DNA from: Ustulina deusta | Lineage: Eukaryota; Ascomycota; Sordariomycetes; Xylariales; Xylariaceae | Length of the DNA stretch: 64,000 nt | Direction: 5' to 3' | Assembly: GCA_023159155.1 (NCBI GenBank) | Contig: JAJNNX010000001.1 | Coordinates: 2,852,001-2,916,000, forward strand | In this document: piece by piece, positions 49,936 to 63,100 of the stretch | Layout of the letters: every line of letters begins with the position of its first letter | Numbering within the stretch: position 1 is the first letter of the stretch | The notes under the pieces: model-generated | Database searches by the model: none | What the model saw: the letters and a program-made list of their open reading frames with translations, nothing else | Told to the model about the DNA's origin: nothing | Position numbers and translations under genes: made by a program

Positions 49936-52900
49936 CCTTCATGACGGCGGCCGCAGGATACAGTCGCCACTCCGAGCTTTACCGGTATACCTATTACTAT
50001 GAAGCGAGCGCACGAGTGGCCAGCTGAAGGAAGATATCGAGCCGTCATGCGCAACCAACCTGTCGATTTCTCCCACGACACGCTCCCACGTCACTTCAGA
50101 TGAATGACTCCCCATGATGATGTATGGGCGATGCTCAGGATCTACACACACATCAGGAGGGATGGAGGATAGAAGGCAAAAAAATATGGGTTCGCTCAGC
50201 TTGTGATTCGGTCAATATTGGAGGCCTTGGCTACTGTCGCAGACATGACTCGATGTTATCGTTCCAATATGGTCGAATTTATGGAGGTTCATCCAGGCTT
50301 TCTACACTGGGAACAGGCCGAATCAGTCAAGGTTGCATGCTGGTGGGTCCGAGTTGCATGCAATGCAAGGCCAACGATGAGATGAGCACCCTTTGCCCCC
50401 GAGAGAGAGTTCTCCTTGCCGAATCGGGGTGCGAATAGACACTTGGAAGTCCTTACTTGTCCAGCGTGGTGGTAGTGCACACATTCAATATTTCGTATTA
50501 GAGAAAATGTACATTTGGGACCCTTCGGCGAAGGGCATTCGTCGATATCGGTGTGCACTGTACTGTGAATATCTATCCCGAAACTCCGTGCATGAAGGTA
50601 CCCAGGCAATCCAAATCTCACAGCGTGGCTTACACTACAGCAGCTGTGACGTGAGATACAGGAAACAGGGATTCTTCGATCGACGAAAACGGCTGTATTA
50701 TATTTCCGAGATCAGATGTCTCAAAGCTGCAGTCCGCTGGCCAAAAGGGTAGGAGGAACCACGGAAGACACAGGTACATGACTCGAGAGTACAGTACGGC
50801 TCTCTAAGCGCTTGGATGTCTGTATTTGTCTACCTCAGTCTCCTGCAGATCGTCATGCTCGTTCGATATCATCACGAATGTAAAGCACCACGGCTCCAAA
50901 ATGGTCTGTGCTATGTACAGCATGCATACATACCTGTCTCACTTCGTACGATCCCACGATCCGTGAGACATTAACAGCTACCGTTTACAATACTATTCCT
51001 AATCCTGTAGTCACGATGTTCAAAGACAAGGTTGTGACAGGCTCAACGTCGCGCCCTGGTCTCCCTCATATCGGCAAGAATGCAAATGCAGGCACGTATC
51101 TGGGCACAAACCCCGGCCGGGTTGCGCTTTTCAGACGACGCCTTGGTTCTGCGATGATGCCAGGTGACTAGCATGTGACCATTTGACGGTCGTGTAAGCC
51201 TGTCGTAGCGCCGCATGTCTATTGAGGGGAGGACCTTACAACCGAGCAATCATGTTCCGTTCCCACCAGTCTTCCACGGTCGTTCCATGCCGATAGGATG
51301 TCGCTTATCGTGATATATTGGGCATGTATGCCGACGAGCAACGGAGCCAGCATAGCATTCACCCTGCCACGAGAAGTCGCTCGCGTCTTTTCGAGCGGTC
51401 TGAATCAACAGCTTGATGCATGTCTGTCACTATCGCATGATGTCGCAAGACGACATGCGGGACGGCAATCGCAGAGGGGAGAAGGGCGAAGAGGCATTCG
51501 TGAAAGATGTGAACGGTCGTATTGGTCCTCAGCGAATGATTTATGGCGGTGTGCGGAAAGGTGGGGATGCTGTCGAGAGGGGACCTGCTGCGGGCGGACG
51601 GAACGACGTGGTGGTGGAGAGGAAGAGGAGTAAATAGGAGGAGCAGGAGGAGGAAAAGGAGGAGGTGGTGGTAGGGGGACGATGGTGAGGTGCGGCCGTT
51701 ACATCACATTGTGATTGTTGGCGTGGCGGTCAATCACACTACTCTAATAAACGTGAGAAAAAAAAAAATAGCTATCCGAGAATTATATGGCGAGCGATTC
51801 AGCAGTGCTGCCGTTGGACAACATTATCGCCGATGATGCGGCATCTACATGACTGGGCCATCGTGATAAAAATAAAAAAGATAACTCGCCATGGGGATAA
51901 ATATATAGCTGTATATATAACTAATCAGTAAATCATGATAAACTAATAAAACAAGTAGTGTAGGCACCCTACGTAATGGGTTCGTCATTACTAGCCCATA
52001 GGTACAGCAGTAGTAACTCGAACCGGCATATTCAGACCATGACTGGTGTTTCGCCTCGCCTCAGCATCAGACTCACGCTTGTTTAGTGTCGACCACAGTT
52101 TCGGGTCGTGCTATGTAGGTAGGAGATCTGTCTTCCACCCTACACGTACCGTGCTACTGTACCTATCCTGCTGCCGAAGCCATTCCAAGGCAGGGCCCTG
52201 ACAGATCGCGTTTACCGATGTCAATTAGCGGGAAATCATTCCGGGGTAGTTTGCCCAGGTGGTGTAGGTACTACCTAGTGTACACCTGTACTACCTGCTG
52301 TAGCGGACAGCCCAGGCTCCTGCCTATACACCACTAGTATAGTACAGGGCAGTCTGTCAGCGCCCAGGCCAGAACCGTGCAGGCCTTGCCAGTGATTTGG
52401 GTGTGTCTTGGGTTAGGGCAGGGTGTACCGAGTCTGGTGCCAAGATCACGAGGGATGGCTACATCGACCAATTGATCCCTCATTTCCGAGCCCTGCCACT
52501 ATCCCGTCATCGGTCTTAGTCATTGTCGCGTAGCCAAGCAGGAGAGAGATGACGATGGTATGGTAAAGAGTGATGGCGATATTTGGAAAGAAAAAAAAAG
52601 ATAGAAAAAATTTGAAAATATGATCCACGTACAGAAGAACATGGGGTTTCGGCTCGTGTCATCCAGTCATTCGTTCTGCGCTGTATTCTTCCTTTCCTTT
52701 CCCTTGTTACCTAAGTACCTATACCCCTTCGGAAAGTATATAAAATTTAGGAAAGTATTGATCTGAGCTGAAATCGCGTTGCCCCTTTCCTCCGTTCTAG
52801 TCGGGTCCACACCGGTGCTACTTATACCTACCTAGTACGCTATAGATGCTATAGTATTGTACACTGTACAGAACACTATCTTAGTGGAAGTAGGTACTCT

Positions 52901-53084
52901 ACAGAGATGCACTATTGACAAGTGGGCAAAGAAAAAGCCGCGGGAACCTACTTACCTGGGTAGCCTGACTAACAATTGTACCATAAACCAAAGAGGTATA
53001 GTGCAATGACAGTTTAGCGCTAATCCGAAGTGGGTAACTGCAAGATCCTGATCTCTTTGGTGATACCTACTGAAGATAAAGGGC

Positions 53085-53145
53085 CTAGCGCTAATAGGAT
53101 TCGAACCTATGCTATATAACTGTGAACCAATAGCTCCACACCTCT
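53085..53145 (-). other. tRNA-like element with intact B box
   Basis: On the minus strand TGGAGCTATTGG (A-box-like, about 53137-53126) is followed by a T arm ATAGG-TTCGAAT-CCTAT (about 53110-53094) whose B box GGTTCGAATCC is a perfect match. I cannot fold a complete acceptor or anticodon stem, so a tRNA pseudogene or tRNA-derived short interspersed element is more likely than a working tRNA. Confidence 0.45.
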
Positions 53146-56100
53146 TGGGCTGGCCTATACCCTCCGATGTATAGTACACTAGGTACATAGGGAGTACAGC
53201 AGGTAGCGTCGTAGTACATGGACAGGGTAGGATGTGGAGTAATTTGACAATTAAACCTGGTGTATACATTTACTATGTACTTCTCGTGGCGGGTTACCAT
53301 ATTGGTTCTTGCATTTCGTACCTTGTCTTCGGGTTCCCCTCTCCCTCTTCCTGGGTTAAGCCACAGTATCAAGGTGTGCTTTGTTGCAGCACTGTAAGGG
53401 GCGGTCTGGCTAGCCTTTATTAATATGGTACAGTATGGATAAAGATGGTTACTGAACCTGTAATCTGAAGTAAACGTATAAAAGAATAGGAGGAGCTGAA
53501 TACGGTAGCTTAGAAGTGTTTTACAAAATATTTGTGTCGCACCATTTGCCTGGGGCAAGCAGGTGGTATACACTACATATACCAGCGAAAGTTGCTTGTA
53601 GGTACCGGGCACTTACTGGTGGTACCTAGGTACCTAGGTAGTTACTTACTCATTTGATGATGTAGTGTAGAAACTGCTGATAAGAGGCTCCTGAACCAAT
53701 ACGTGACTAATACTGTAATACTCTATCTGGGTAGTCTTAATGGGAGGATCTCTGCCATTTTTTTTCTCTCGTTCTTCTTTTTCTTACAGGAGGAGGAATG
53801 GTACAGGCTAGGTAGTACTACCCTCTCGGTTCTCTGCTCCTAGGCTACTACTGCACATGTGTGCTGCACCACGCAGATGGTCCAGGTCCACAGCACACAC
53901 ACCGTCTTTCATACTAAGTAAGCCTGTATCGACATGGGCCACCACACATGGAGGGCATCGCTTGGCTGGCTGCCACGCGACTGATCACCTGTTGTTCCCT
54001 GGCTAGCCCTCAAGACGAATAGAGCGACATTCGGTCTTGGTGCATACTAACCTTCAGACTTCTACTTGCTGTGTGTCTGTCTAACAGTGGTGTCGCGATT
54101 TTACGACGTACTGGTAATGCCTTCTACTGTGCTTATCTCCCTCCTTGGCCATGAGCGACGGCTTCCTCGTATAGGTAGGGATATTTACCATCAATAGCGA
54201 AGGGCGCAACGGTAACAAGTGTAGTGACGCAACAGAGCGTCATGCATGTTCATCATATCTCCACATATTGCCCAATATCTAATTCTTCAACATTGCCAGC
54301 CTCCAGCTCATCAATCCTTTGGGGAAATATGGACCCAATGAAAGAAGGCAATTGTTCGCCGTCAGTCCTGAGGGTCTCAGTACGGTCCCTCGATCGCCCA
54401 GAATGCTTCCCATCCCGGGACAATAGCAAGTCGAGCGAGCTTACAATATGGGCCATAGTTCACCTATGAACACCCGCTGGGTGCGACACTGTAGGAATAG
54501 GAATTTGCGTATGCATTCGGTAGGTATCGCAACTCTAGCACGATAGGACTCAGGTTGTCGCATGCCAAAACAACAAAAAAAAAACAGGCTAGACAGTTTG
54601 CAAATGGCAGAAGATGCACCTACGCGTAGCTGAAGACTTGGCTTGCCAGGCGTGTTCGACAGCTAACTCGTCGTGATGGACGTATTCATGCAATTTAGCA
54701 TGTAGCACCACACAGCAACACTCACCGTCAATGCAGAGAGCAACAGCTGAGCCACACGTCGTATGCACTGACATTATTACGTATGATATTCGACAAGGGC
54801 TAATGCATAGCGAGTCATTCACCAATCTCCCGGCACCCTGACCGGCAGCACAAGAACCATTCGAGGGTTGTCGTACCGTATACAACTACCATGTGGGCGC
54901 AAGTGCTGCAAATACATACCGTACAGTAGTAGTATACAATCTGTATGCAAACTACCTAGGTACACTAGACAATCCTAGGATCTTGCTGTCAGCCAGGACG
55001 GGTGGCCTCGGAATAAAAATAAAAAAAATGCTTCGAAAAGTCAGCAGCAAGATACAAACAATCGCGTTTTCCCTGGTAATAGTTTCTAGCAGATGGTGAT
55101 ACATTTTCTCTCCCCCAGATATATGCCGGTCACATTTCGAAGAGGCACTATACTCAAGTAGTCTATTATCTAATCAGGACAACGTCTATCTGCAACGTGC
55201 TGGTGTTGTGCAACCTGACCGTGAATTCTAGGTAGAGCGCCGGGGGCAGCTCATGGGATCATCCAGAGATTTCAGTCTTCCTACCAGTTGGCGAATGACA
55301 TCGTCCCTACGTGGTGGATCTACAAGACGTCTTCTCGAAAGCTACGGTACTTTGCGACCGAGAATCAAGGCTCCAACTACCCCCACTAACACGCGCAAAC
55401 CCCTCTCATGTCGTGTATTGTACACCAGGTTGCTCTATTCCGCGCCTCTCCGTGGTGTGCCTTGTATAGAGTGTCGAACGGCTGGGACCCTAGACTCGCC
55501 AAGCTTCTTTGTGTGCGCGTTGGTGTCCTTGTCAGTTTGTCTTATTCTGTATAAATATGGGTCTTCATGTTGGCGGCTTTTTCTCATGGATAGCTCCGCG
55601 TCGTACCCGACAGAGTATTACCTTATTACTGTACAATGTACAATAGTGGATCATGAAGCTTCCTTCTTTCCTCAGCCTCTCACATTTACTGCCCGCTCAC
55701 GTGCGATGAAGGGGTTGGAGATTGACCGTTGGCAAGAATTACAATTCCTCGGCGGACATAGGCGTTGCCGGCAGGAATGGTAAAACAAATCTTCGTTGAT
55801 GCCCGAGTATGTATGAAATGGAAAACCCTACATAGGCACCAGCAGTTTTAAGATGCCATCCCGGACACTAGACATCAGATAGCTTCCTGCCGGTGTTTCT
55901 CGCTCGTGCGCTTATTCTTAAAATATATACTTACCTTATAATAGTTACGGACTACGCAGTACGTAAAATATAGTTAGCCGGTCATGTGTTAATTTGATCA
56001 TGTCAGCAGCGGAGCTGTTGAATCATATGCAAAGGAATCGATCGGACAGAGGGTTGATGTGGAGACATTAGTTCATTGGCGAGATACCGCGGAAAAGACT

Positions 56101-58417
56101 AAGTCGAGTAATAATTTGAGGTTGGGAGCGAAAAGTTTAGAATGGAGAGGGTCATAACACGTAAATTTTTTTTCTTGCCCCTCCATGCAGGTACACGGCC
56201 GTGGATGAGAACTTGAAGTTACAGATATACTTACTAGATAGATCAATTGTAATTTGTGAGTATAAGCTGAGGTTGACCTGAAATTTCAAGTAGGACGAAT
56301 TTTTGAATGATGTACATAGACAGAAAATGGTGCTTGGCAGTAGCTCCCTGGGCTCTGTAGGGCCGCCTCTATTGTGGCAGGTGCTCGCCAGTAAGGTACA
56401 GCTCTAGTGTCCTGGAATGTACTGCAGTGTATCTGCCCTACAGCGACGTAGGTACCTAGGAAGTACCGCCACCCAGCGGTCGGTATACACCGACACAGCA
56501 CCCACCTTGTATTATTATTATGATAAATCTTCCAGTGCTTGGTTTCCATCCCTCTTCCCTCCCCTTTTCAAAATCTTCTTCAGGTCAAGTGTCTGCAAAC
56601 AGTCAATTGAATCAACTTCACCGGCCGATTTACCGAGCCTAGGACATTTCTACATTTGTATCGCCCTCAGTTAATATTTACTCGCTCGTTGTTCGCTCCC
56701 TCTAGTGCGTTTTCGCCTGCATAGAAAAACAACGCGTTCCGCCAGCCGGCTACTAGACGCTAGCTACCTCGCTAAACCTCTATGAGCCCAGTCTAAACTA
56801 TTTTCAAGGCGCCGGTGCACACTCGCGCTGCGCATCTCGAGATTGACTGTACATGCAGTATCTGCCCAGTACACCCAGCACACATCGAGAGGACTGGACT
56901 TACGTGTAGAATTACGGGACTGGGTCAAGAACCGCCAACCGCACCAGCAAAGTGCGAGCTACACCACAATACCACATTTCCACCAGAAAGAGACGTCTTC
57001 GTCGCAACACAGGACGCCGGCGTTCTACTCCGAGCTTGGGCTTCGAGAGCGAAAGCCAAAGCCAGCGCCGAGGTTCCAACCCATCATCCATCATAACGCA
57101 CAGCACCTGGAGTCAGTCGCCGCCGCATTGCTCGGAACGGCTCAGAACCCCATACCCAGCTCGTTATTTTATCTCTTATACAGGCACGGCGCCAAGACAC
57201 GCCATACCGGTCATAGCCACCAGAGGCAAGGCAACGAGTCGCGCGCAAGTACTGCACGTCACCGCCGCTGGCTTCGTTCGTTCGTTCTCATCGCGTGCGC
57301 AACTCCCATCGTTGGCCGCGCGAGGCAAATAAGAGTCAGTCTAGCTCGGCTTGACGGCCAGTGGCGTTGCGCTTCAGCACAATTGACCCTCCCGAAACCC
57401 AGGGCGACTAGTCATAACCTAGCCAAACCCTTTTTCGCCTCCCTGCTCGCCAATCCCCTGCCCCTGGCCACGCCTAGGTATTTCACTAGTGATTGGGCCT
57501 AGTCAGGTTTGGGCATCGGCTCAACCATTCCCCCCAAGCTTTCGCACATTCACACACCCCTCCCCATTCTGGCCATTTTGGGTTCGGCACCATTTTAGAC
57601 GCCTTCCCCACCTGCCGCTAGTCACTAGTCGAGTATCTTTCTCGCATCTAGTGTAGGCATTGAGAGTTCGCCAATACCTACGGTATCTGTGCGGTAGCCG
57701 ACTAAGAGTACTCCACCTAGGCTGATCGCATCACTGTACAAATACTTGTGTACCATTGTGCTCTGACACCCTGAGCCGTTGGTTTTCAAGCTTATTATTG
57801 GTCTCTGACCTCAGATCAAAGAAAAAAAAGAAAGGAAAAACTCACTCGTCGAGGCACTCGAGTTGCTCAAAACAACCTCAAATCACCTACTAGGGATCAC
57901 GCAGCCATATCTTTTAGCGGTGGTGTTCGCAAAGATACTCCCCTTCTGCTGGTCATCGCAGCAGAGTCAGGGTCATCGTGAGGGGGTGGTTCCGCTCATC
58001 TGAGAAGCTACTAAGGAGGATCTCATCCTTGTTCACTTTTTAAATCGTCGCTCTAGGACCACTTCGACATCTTCAGCAGCGATTCTGGTGGCTGTTAAGC
58101 TGTGGACTTACGTGGGTGCTGTGGACCAGGTACAAGACTACTTTGCTTAGTATCTTCGTCCAGACCCGCCAACAAGATCTACAGTACATCCACCACCCAT
58201 CAGAGAATAGACTACCACACGAACTAAAATACACACGCAGTCGCAGCCTTGAGTAGTTGGCGCAATTCTATTCCTCTTCCCTTCTTTTGAGTTGTACACT
58301 ATCTCAAAATTAAGGCGCCGTCTGTTGTTATCAGCCCGCGTACCTTTTGTTAGGCCTGGCTGGAGCACTAATAACCTCTGGCCTTTCTCTTTTTCACCTG
58401 GTCCTGGTTGTCGTAGC

Positions 58418-60173
58418 ATGTTCCTAGTGCCAACACAACAATCGTCACAACATCACGCATTGGTTAGCAATTTTGCATCGCTACCGCGTGCGCCCGAGCA
58501 GCAACTGAGAAGTTCAAGTCCAGGAGCAAAATTCGGCAAGCTCCTGAACGCCTCCGACAGCCCTATGGAACGCAGCGTCCACGAATATTCGCAGTCAGGT
58601 TTGCCTTCGCCCTATCCAAGCGTCTCCGGCGACAATCAGTCTGAAGCCTCCTCTGCAGATCACGCGTCTGCTGCCCAGTATCCAAGTAACCAGGAGTCGC
58701 GTCCTGCCAGTTACTCTACTTCCGCGACGCCAACATCGGAGTACGGTGCTTACCCGCAATCCGCGAGGTCCACGAGTTCTTTCCCAGAACATAGTCTTCG
58801 CCAATACCACCCAGCAAGTAATCATAACGGCGGCAGTGGAGGTATGGCGCAACAAACAACAACAAGTCCGTCAATGCCTTTGCAAGATGGACGCAACCAT
58901 CAACCCCAGCAGGTCAAGTCTGACAGCGATGTACCCATAGATCCGTCCATCGCGGCACCCAGCCCCACGTACCCTCACAGCCAATACTCGCCGTACGCCG
59001 CGCCGCCGCAAGACATGGCGCACAGCTATCCACAAGGCGCGCCCGCCGGGATGTACGGTCAGCCTCGCCCTGACTGGGCCAACTATGCTCATCCAGCCGG
59101 ACAAATGTCACACCATCCAGTATCCTACTCGCATCCACCCACTTCAGCCCCCCCAGGACGGCCAGCTCAGGTAGGTGAAGTTTACGCATTATGGGAATAT
59201 CTTCCATGTTTCTAGCACTCCGTTGTGTGGATACGACTTGTTTTTCACTGGGAGCCACTAGATACGACATAGTCTCGTTTGTGGCTCTCAAATTCCCGAC
59301 TGATCGGCAATTGGGGGTTTGGTTCTTTTAATACATCAATACATCCTTGAAATAGCTGATATATTGACAGTATGGTGTACAACAGGTCTATTCCTTTGTG
59401 CCGATCCCTGGGGCTCAGCAGCATAAACGACCTCGTCGACGATACGAAGAAATCGAGAGGATGTATAAATGTGGATGGAACGGTTGCGAAAAGGCTTATG
59501 GCACACTAAACCATCTGAATGCCCACGTCACAATGCAGAGTCATGGTCAAAAACGAACACCCGAAGGTAAGACAGTGTGCTGGTGATCATTCCATGTTCA
59601 AGGATATAAGATGCCTAGACCAGGGAATACCTACGTTGCGTGTATTCAATCTACACTAAAAGCTCCCAAGCCGGTCTGGGAATAGCTCCAGCAACGCGTC
59701 AAAACAGGCTGCCCACTATTTCGCACTCGCCAGTACCAATAGCATCACGCGAAGTGCCTCACCGTCGCCAGCTTTTTTTTTGGAGACCATTGCCCACACA
59801 TTAACTAACGACCTGTATAGAATTCAAAGAAATCCGCAAAGAATGGAAGGCTCGCAAAAAGGAGGAAGAACAACAACGCAAGGCTGCGGAAGAACAAGAA
59901 CGTCAACGCCACGTACAGGCCGCCGCCGCACAAGCGCAAAATGGAGGTGGTGATCCCCAAGCGACCGAAGCCGGACAACCTCCATCCTCCTACGCGAGTA
60001 GGCAATTGCCTCCCATTGCCTATGCGCCCGCACCCCAGTACCCACCGTCGACAGGGACTGTACCGCAGCAACCCCTTGCTCAATACAGCAATGGCGGCCA
60101 CATGTATGCTGAAAACTATCAGGCTAGCCCACCATATGGCGCCCAAGGGCAGCAAATGTACAACCGAGAATAG
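58418..60173 (+). CDS. CON7: CON7-type C2H2 zinc-finger transcription factor
   Basis: Regulator of morphogenesis, conidium shape and infection-structure genes, known from Magnaporthe and Fusarium; nuclear; about 428 aa. Exons: 58418-59170, 59386-59566 and 59821-60173, in phase. The N-terminal 250 residues are Ser/Pro/Gln-rich and disordered (RPASYSTSATPTSEYG, VKSDSDVPIDPSIAAPSPTYP), matching the Con7 family. The DNA-binding part is highly conserved: VYSFVPIPGAQQHKRPRRRYEEIERMYKC with Cys in CGWNGC and His in HLNAHVTMQSH (one C2H2 finger, split by no intron), followed by the basic helix EFKEIRKEWKARKKEEEQQRK. The C-terminus is Gln/Pro/Tyr-rich. The first intron has two in-frame acceptors (59370 and 59385). 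The frame is open upstream of 58418 without ATG and a pyrimidine tract plus TAG directly precedes it, so a further upstream exon is possible. Confidence 0.93.
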
Positions 60174-63100
60174 GTAATTAAACCACCACCATCTGACATG
60201 TTCTTTGTGATTAACACCTGAGTCCTAGGTTCCCCAAATGTTAGTGGAGATCGTGGCAAGAATTGTATGATATCCGTTCTATATTAAAGCTCGGCGCCTT
60301 GATTAGATGAGGCGCTGTAATCAGTTGTCCCTCCGTACCAATTACTCAGTCGTGGGTCATGCACGACGCGGGACATTCTGCCCACGCAGGATTGAAAACA
60401 TGGGCCTCTTGAGTTGACGAGGAGAGGGGGGACATGCAAGGACGAGGGGAAAAAAAATCATGATACGTTTACCCATCTTTGCTACAGTTGGCTCGTGATG
60501 TGGGCAGATCAGGAGAGACCAGGTTGGATTAGGGCCTTGCGTGACGCGATGGCAGGTGATGCCATGGCGCTCTGTCGTTCTCCTGCTATATTATCTAACA
60601 AGGAGAAGGGCCGGGGCTTACTGTAGCAAAGCACACTCATAATTATGCGAATTAACATCCAACGTTTGATCTATGAAGTAGTGGGAGAATATTTCGTGAG
60701 ACAACCCGTATTCATTAGAATAGCAGTTGTGGTTGAGGCCGATTTTCGGGTTTTCGTTGGCATCTGACTGCCAAGCCGAGGGAGGTTGAACGGGCAAAAT
60801 TCCCGAAAACCTGGTTACAGGAACGAGACGGTTATTCGCGCCATGCATGGATTTACGTACTTCTGCACCAAAAGACTGTTAGTCGATATGATGTAGTACA
60901 CTATATGTATGTATGTAAGCTGGGGGCGAGCAAGGAATGATCTAAGCGAGAGGCGAAATCGAAGAACTAAGGCGTGGTCCTATTTTAGCCTGGGTTCGGT
61001 TCTGTGCGACGGTAGCCACGAGGTGTCTATTTTGTTTTGTGACTTTGTATTTTTGACGCGCCGTTTCATAGATGGGCATGGGGGGGATGCGTGGGATGAT
61101 CTGGGGCCAAAAACTAGGTACATCCATAGTGAGATGGGTAGGTAGGTAGTGACGGTGGTGTGCCCCCATGTTCTCTCGCCCGTTTCCTTTAGTGTGGTTA
61201 CACAGCATTAGACAGACTCCGAGACCCTGGGTTGATTGATACATTTGGAGTGGGAAAAGTTGGACTAGCTACTGTACCTACTAGTAGATTACTGTGAGCT
61301 AGTATAGTTAGTGGTAAAGGTAACTGAAGTATTTCTTTATTTTATTTTTTTTGGCCTATCTCTATCTAGTGTGGGAATTCGTATAGTTAGTCCTAAGGTA
61401 GTCAAATCCAACACTATTCATTGACAGCTCATGATTGAGATATGCTTAAATATAGTGTTGGTGTTTCGACAAGAGTGTCACACTACTTGGGCAAGGAAGG
61501 ATGTAGTAAACTCTTTCATCTTTCTAAAGGAAAGTCAATTATGCATTTGTTTATTGGGTTGGGTCTGGGGGTGGTATCAACAAACAACGTTGATGGCCTC
61601 TTCAACGGGTCGGACCGCGTGCAAGGGGGCGTCGGATCGTATGTTCCCTCTCTCTCCCAATCGGTGCAACGCCGGGCGAGACGGACTTTGTCAGTCGACT
61701 CTTTCGTTCACTGGGCTGCGCGGGACGGGAAGGGACACCGCACGTCTCATTCGACACTCGCTCGTGATGGACTTGCGCCGATCTATGCATTAGGTAGCAG
61801 ATTACTTGTCCAGGCTCATGCGCAAGAAACTTGCCAACTGCATCTTTTCTTGTTTTCTTTTTTTTTCTGTTTTGCAACTTCTGGCCCCTTGGCCGGCGCC
61901 GAGACGGGCCCTCTTTTCATCTGCACTAGGTGCCGGGGCGGGAAGAAAGGTTAACGCTGTTCTGGACTTGAAAGAGGACGGACAGGACTACACGCTTGGC
62001 TCTTACTATGTACTGGTTTATAGTATAAAGACGCCCCATGAGGTTTATTACAACAGCGCCGTCTCGTCCTTTTAATTGAGTTATACCTTTCGCGATCCAG
62101 CTACTACTCTGCCGCTCCCACAGCCTTAAGAAGACGGTCGAAACTCTCTGGCCGCAGTCTAGTGCTATCCAGGCAGCACGACAAGGGAACGTCAGCCCAC
62201 TTTGTCTGTTTGCTATGCACGTCTCATCTGCCAGTTGCTGTCCCAATGTAAGCTTGTGCGCCTTTGACGGAAAAAAAAATGAGGACTAACGAAACCATAA
62301 GTGGAGGGAGGCAATTGAGTTTACTGCAAGGACAGCCGAACCCAGACCACGCGTCCCGCCGATGCGCCGCCCACTGAACGCAACGGCTTCGCTTGAGCAT
62401 TGTGTGGCGGCAAATGGGAACGGGATCGTACTGTACATTACATGCTTCTTGCATTGAAATTCTCCGAAATGCGTGAAACATGGATGGCCTCGTGGGTTCC
62501 GGCTCCTCCATCTTCTCAAGGGTCTGTGTCCTGCTTCCCGGGTCGGCTTGTTCGGTACATCTGCATGCAGTGCGAGGCAGAAGGATATACTTGGCTTGTA
62601 CCTCTTTTTCCTTAGTGCTGTACTTGCTCTGTACGAAGAAGATACAGGACATGGGGGGGGGGCCATAGTCTAATGCCCTTTTGCTTTGTTTTTTTGGGTT
62701 GGGCATGTCCGATCTATTTTAGCGAGGTTGCAAGGCATTGCGAGTGCGTCTTCGCTCCTTGCTAGCTGGGAGCAGCAGGCGGTCGATCAGCATAGCGTCA
62801 CTCTGGTCTGGGTCCCTTGGCACATGGAACCGAAGAGGCCGGATCCTCGCAAGTGGGAAGAAATCCGGGGTAGAAGACGGTTTTTGGGGGGGCCTTGGTG
62901 GTGGTGATGGATGGATGGCGTGTAGTTCATGGTGGTGTGGCAGACAGGCCACGAACTAGACAAGGGGGTGTTCACGCGCCGACGAGCAGTCCGGGCCAAC
63001 GCTACCGCACGCTAGACAAGGTCCTGGCCGACACTAGTCCCCGAACTCTTGTCTTTGACGTGCCGCACCGCGTGCGTGCTGCGGCTGCGCTGCGTGTAAG

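Larger units (their letters stand above)
46281..58417. other. 12-kb gene-poor region between tRNA-Asp and CON7
   Basis: No protein-coding gene could be supported on either strand. The longest frames (minus 53112-53612; plus 55253-55783; plus 56843-57502) show no domain, overlap frames on the other strand and lack convincing splice partners. The region holds simple repeats, CCTAGGTAGG-type words (near 52260, 53620, 54950, 56450) and two tRNA-like relics. The last 1-2 kb, which is pyrimidine-rich, is probably the CON7 promoter and long leader. Remote, heavily mutated transposons cannot be excluded by eye. Confidence 0.5.

Noticed and set aside
53112..53612. 166-codon minus-strand open frame
   Set aside because: No recognisable domain; it overlaps the tRNA-like element and spacer repeats.
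55253..55783. 176-codon plus-strand open frame
   Set aside because: No family resemblance and no neighbouring exon that would extend it.
56843..57502. 219-codon plus-strand open frame upstream of CON7
   Set aside because: Composition biased to His/Arg/Ser/Gln with no domain; other frames are equally open because the region is low in stops. More likely leader or promoter sequence.
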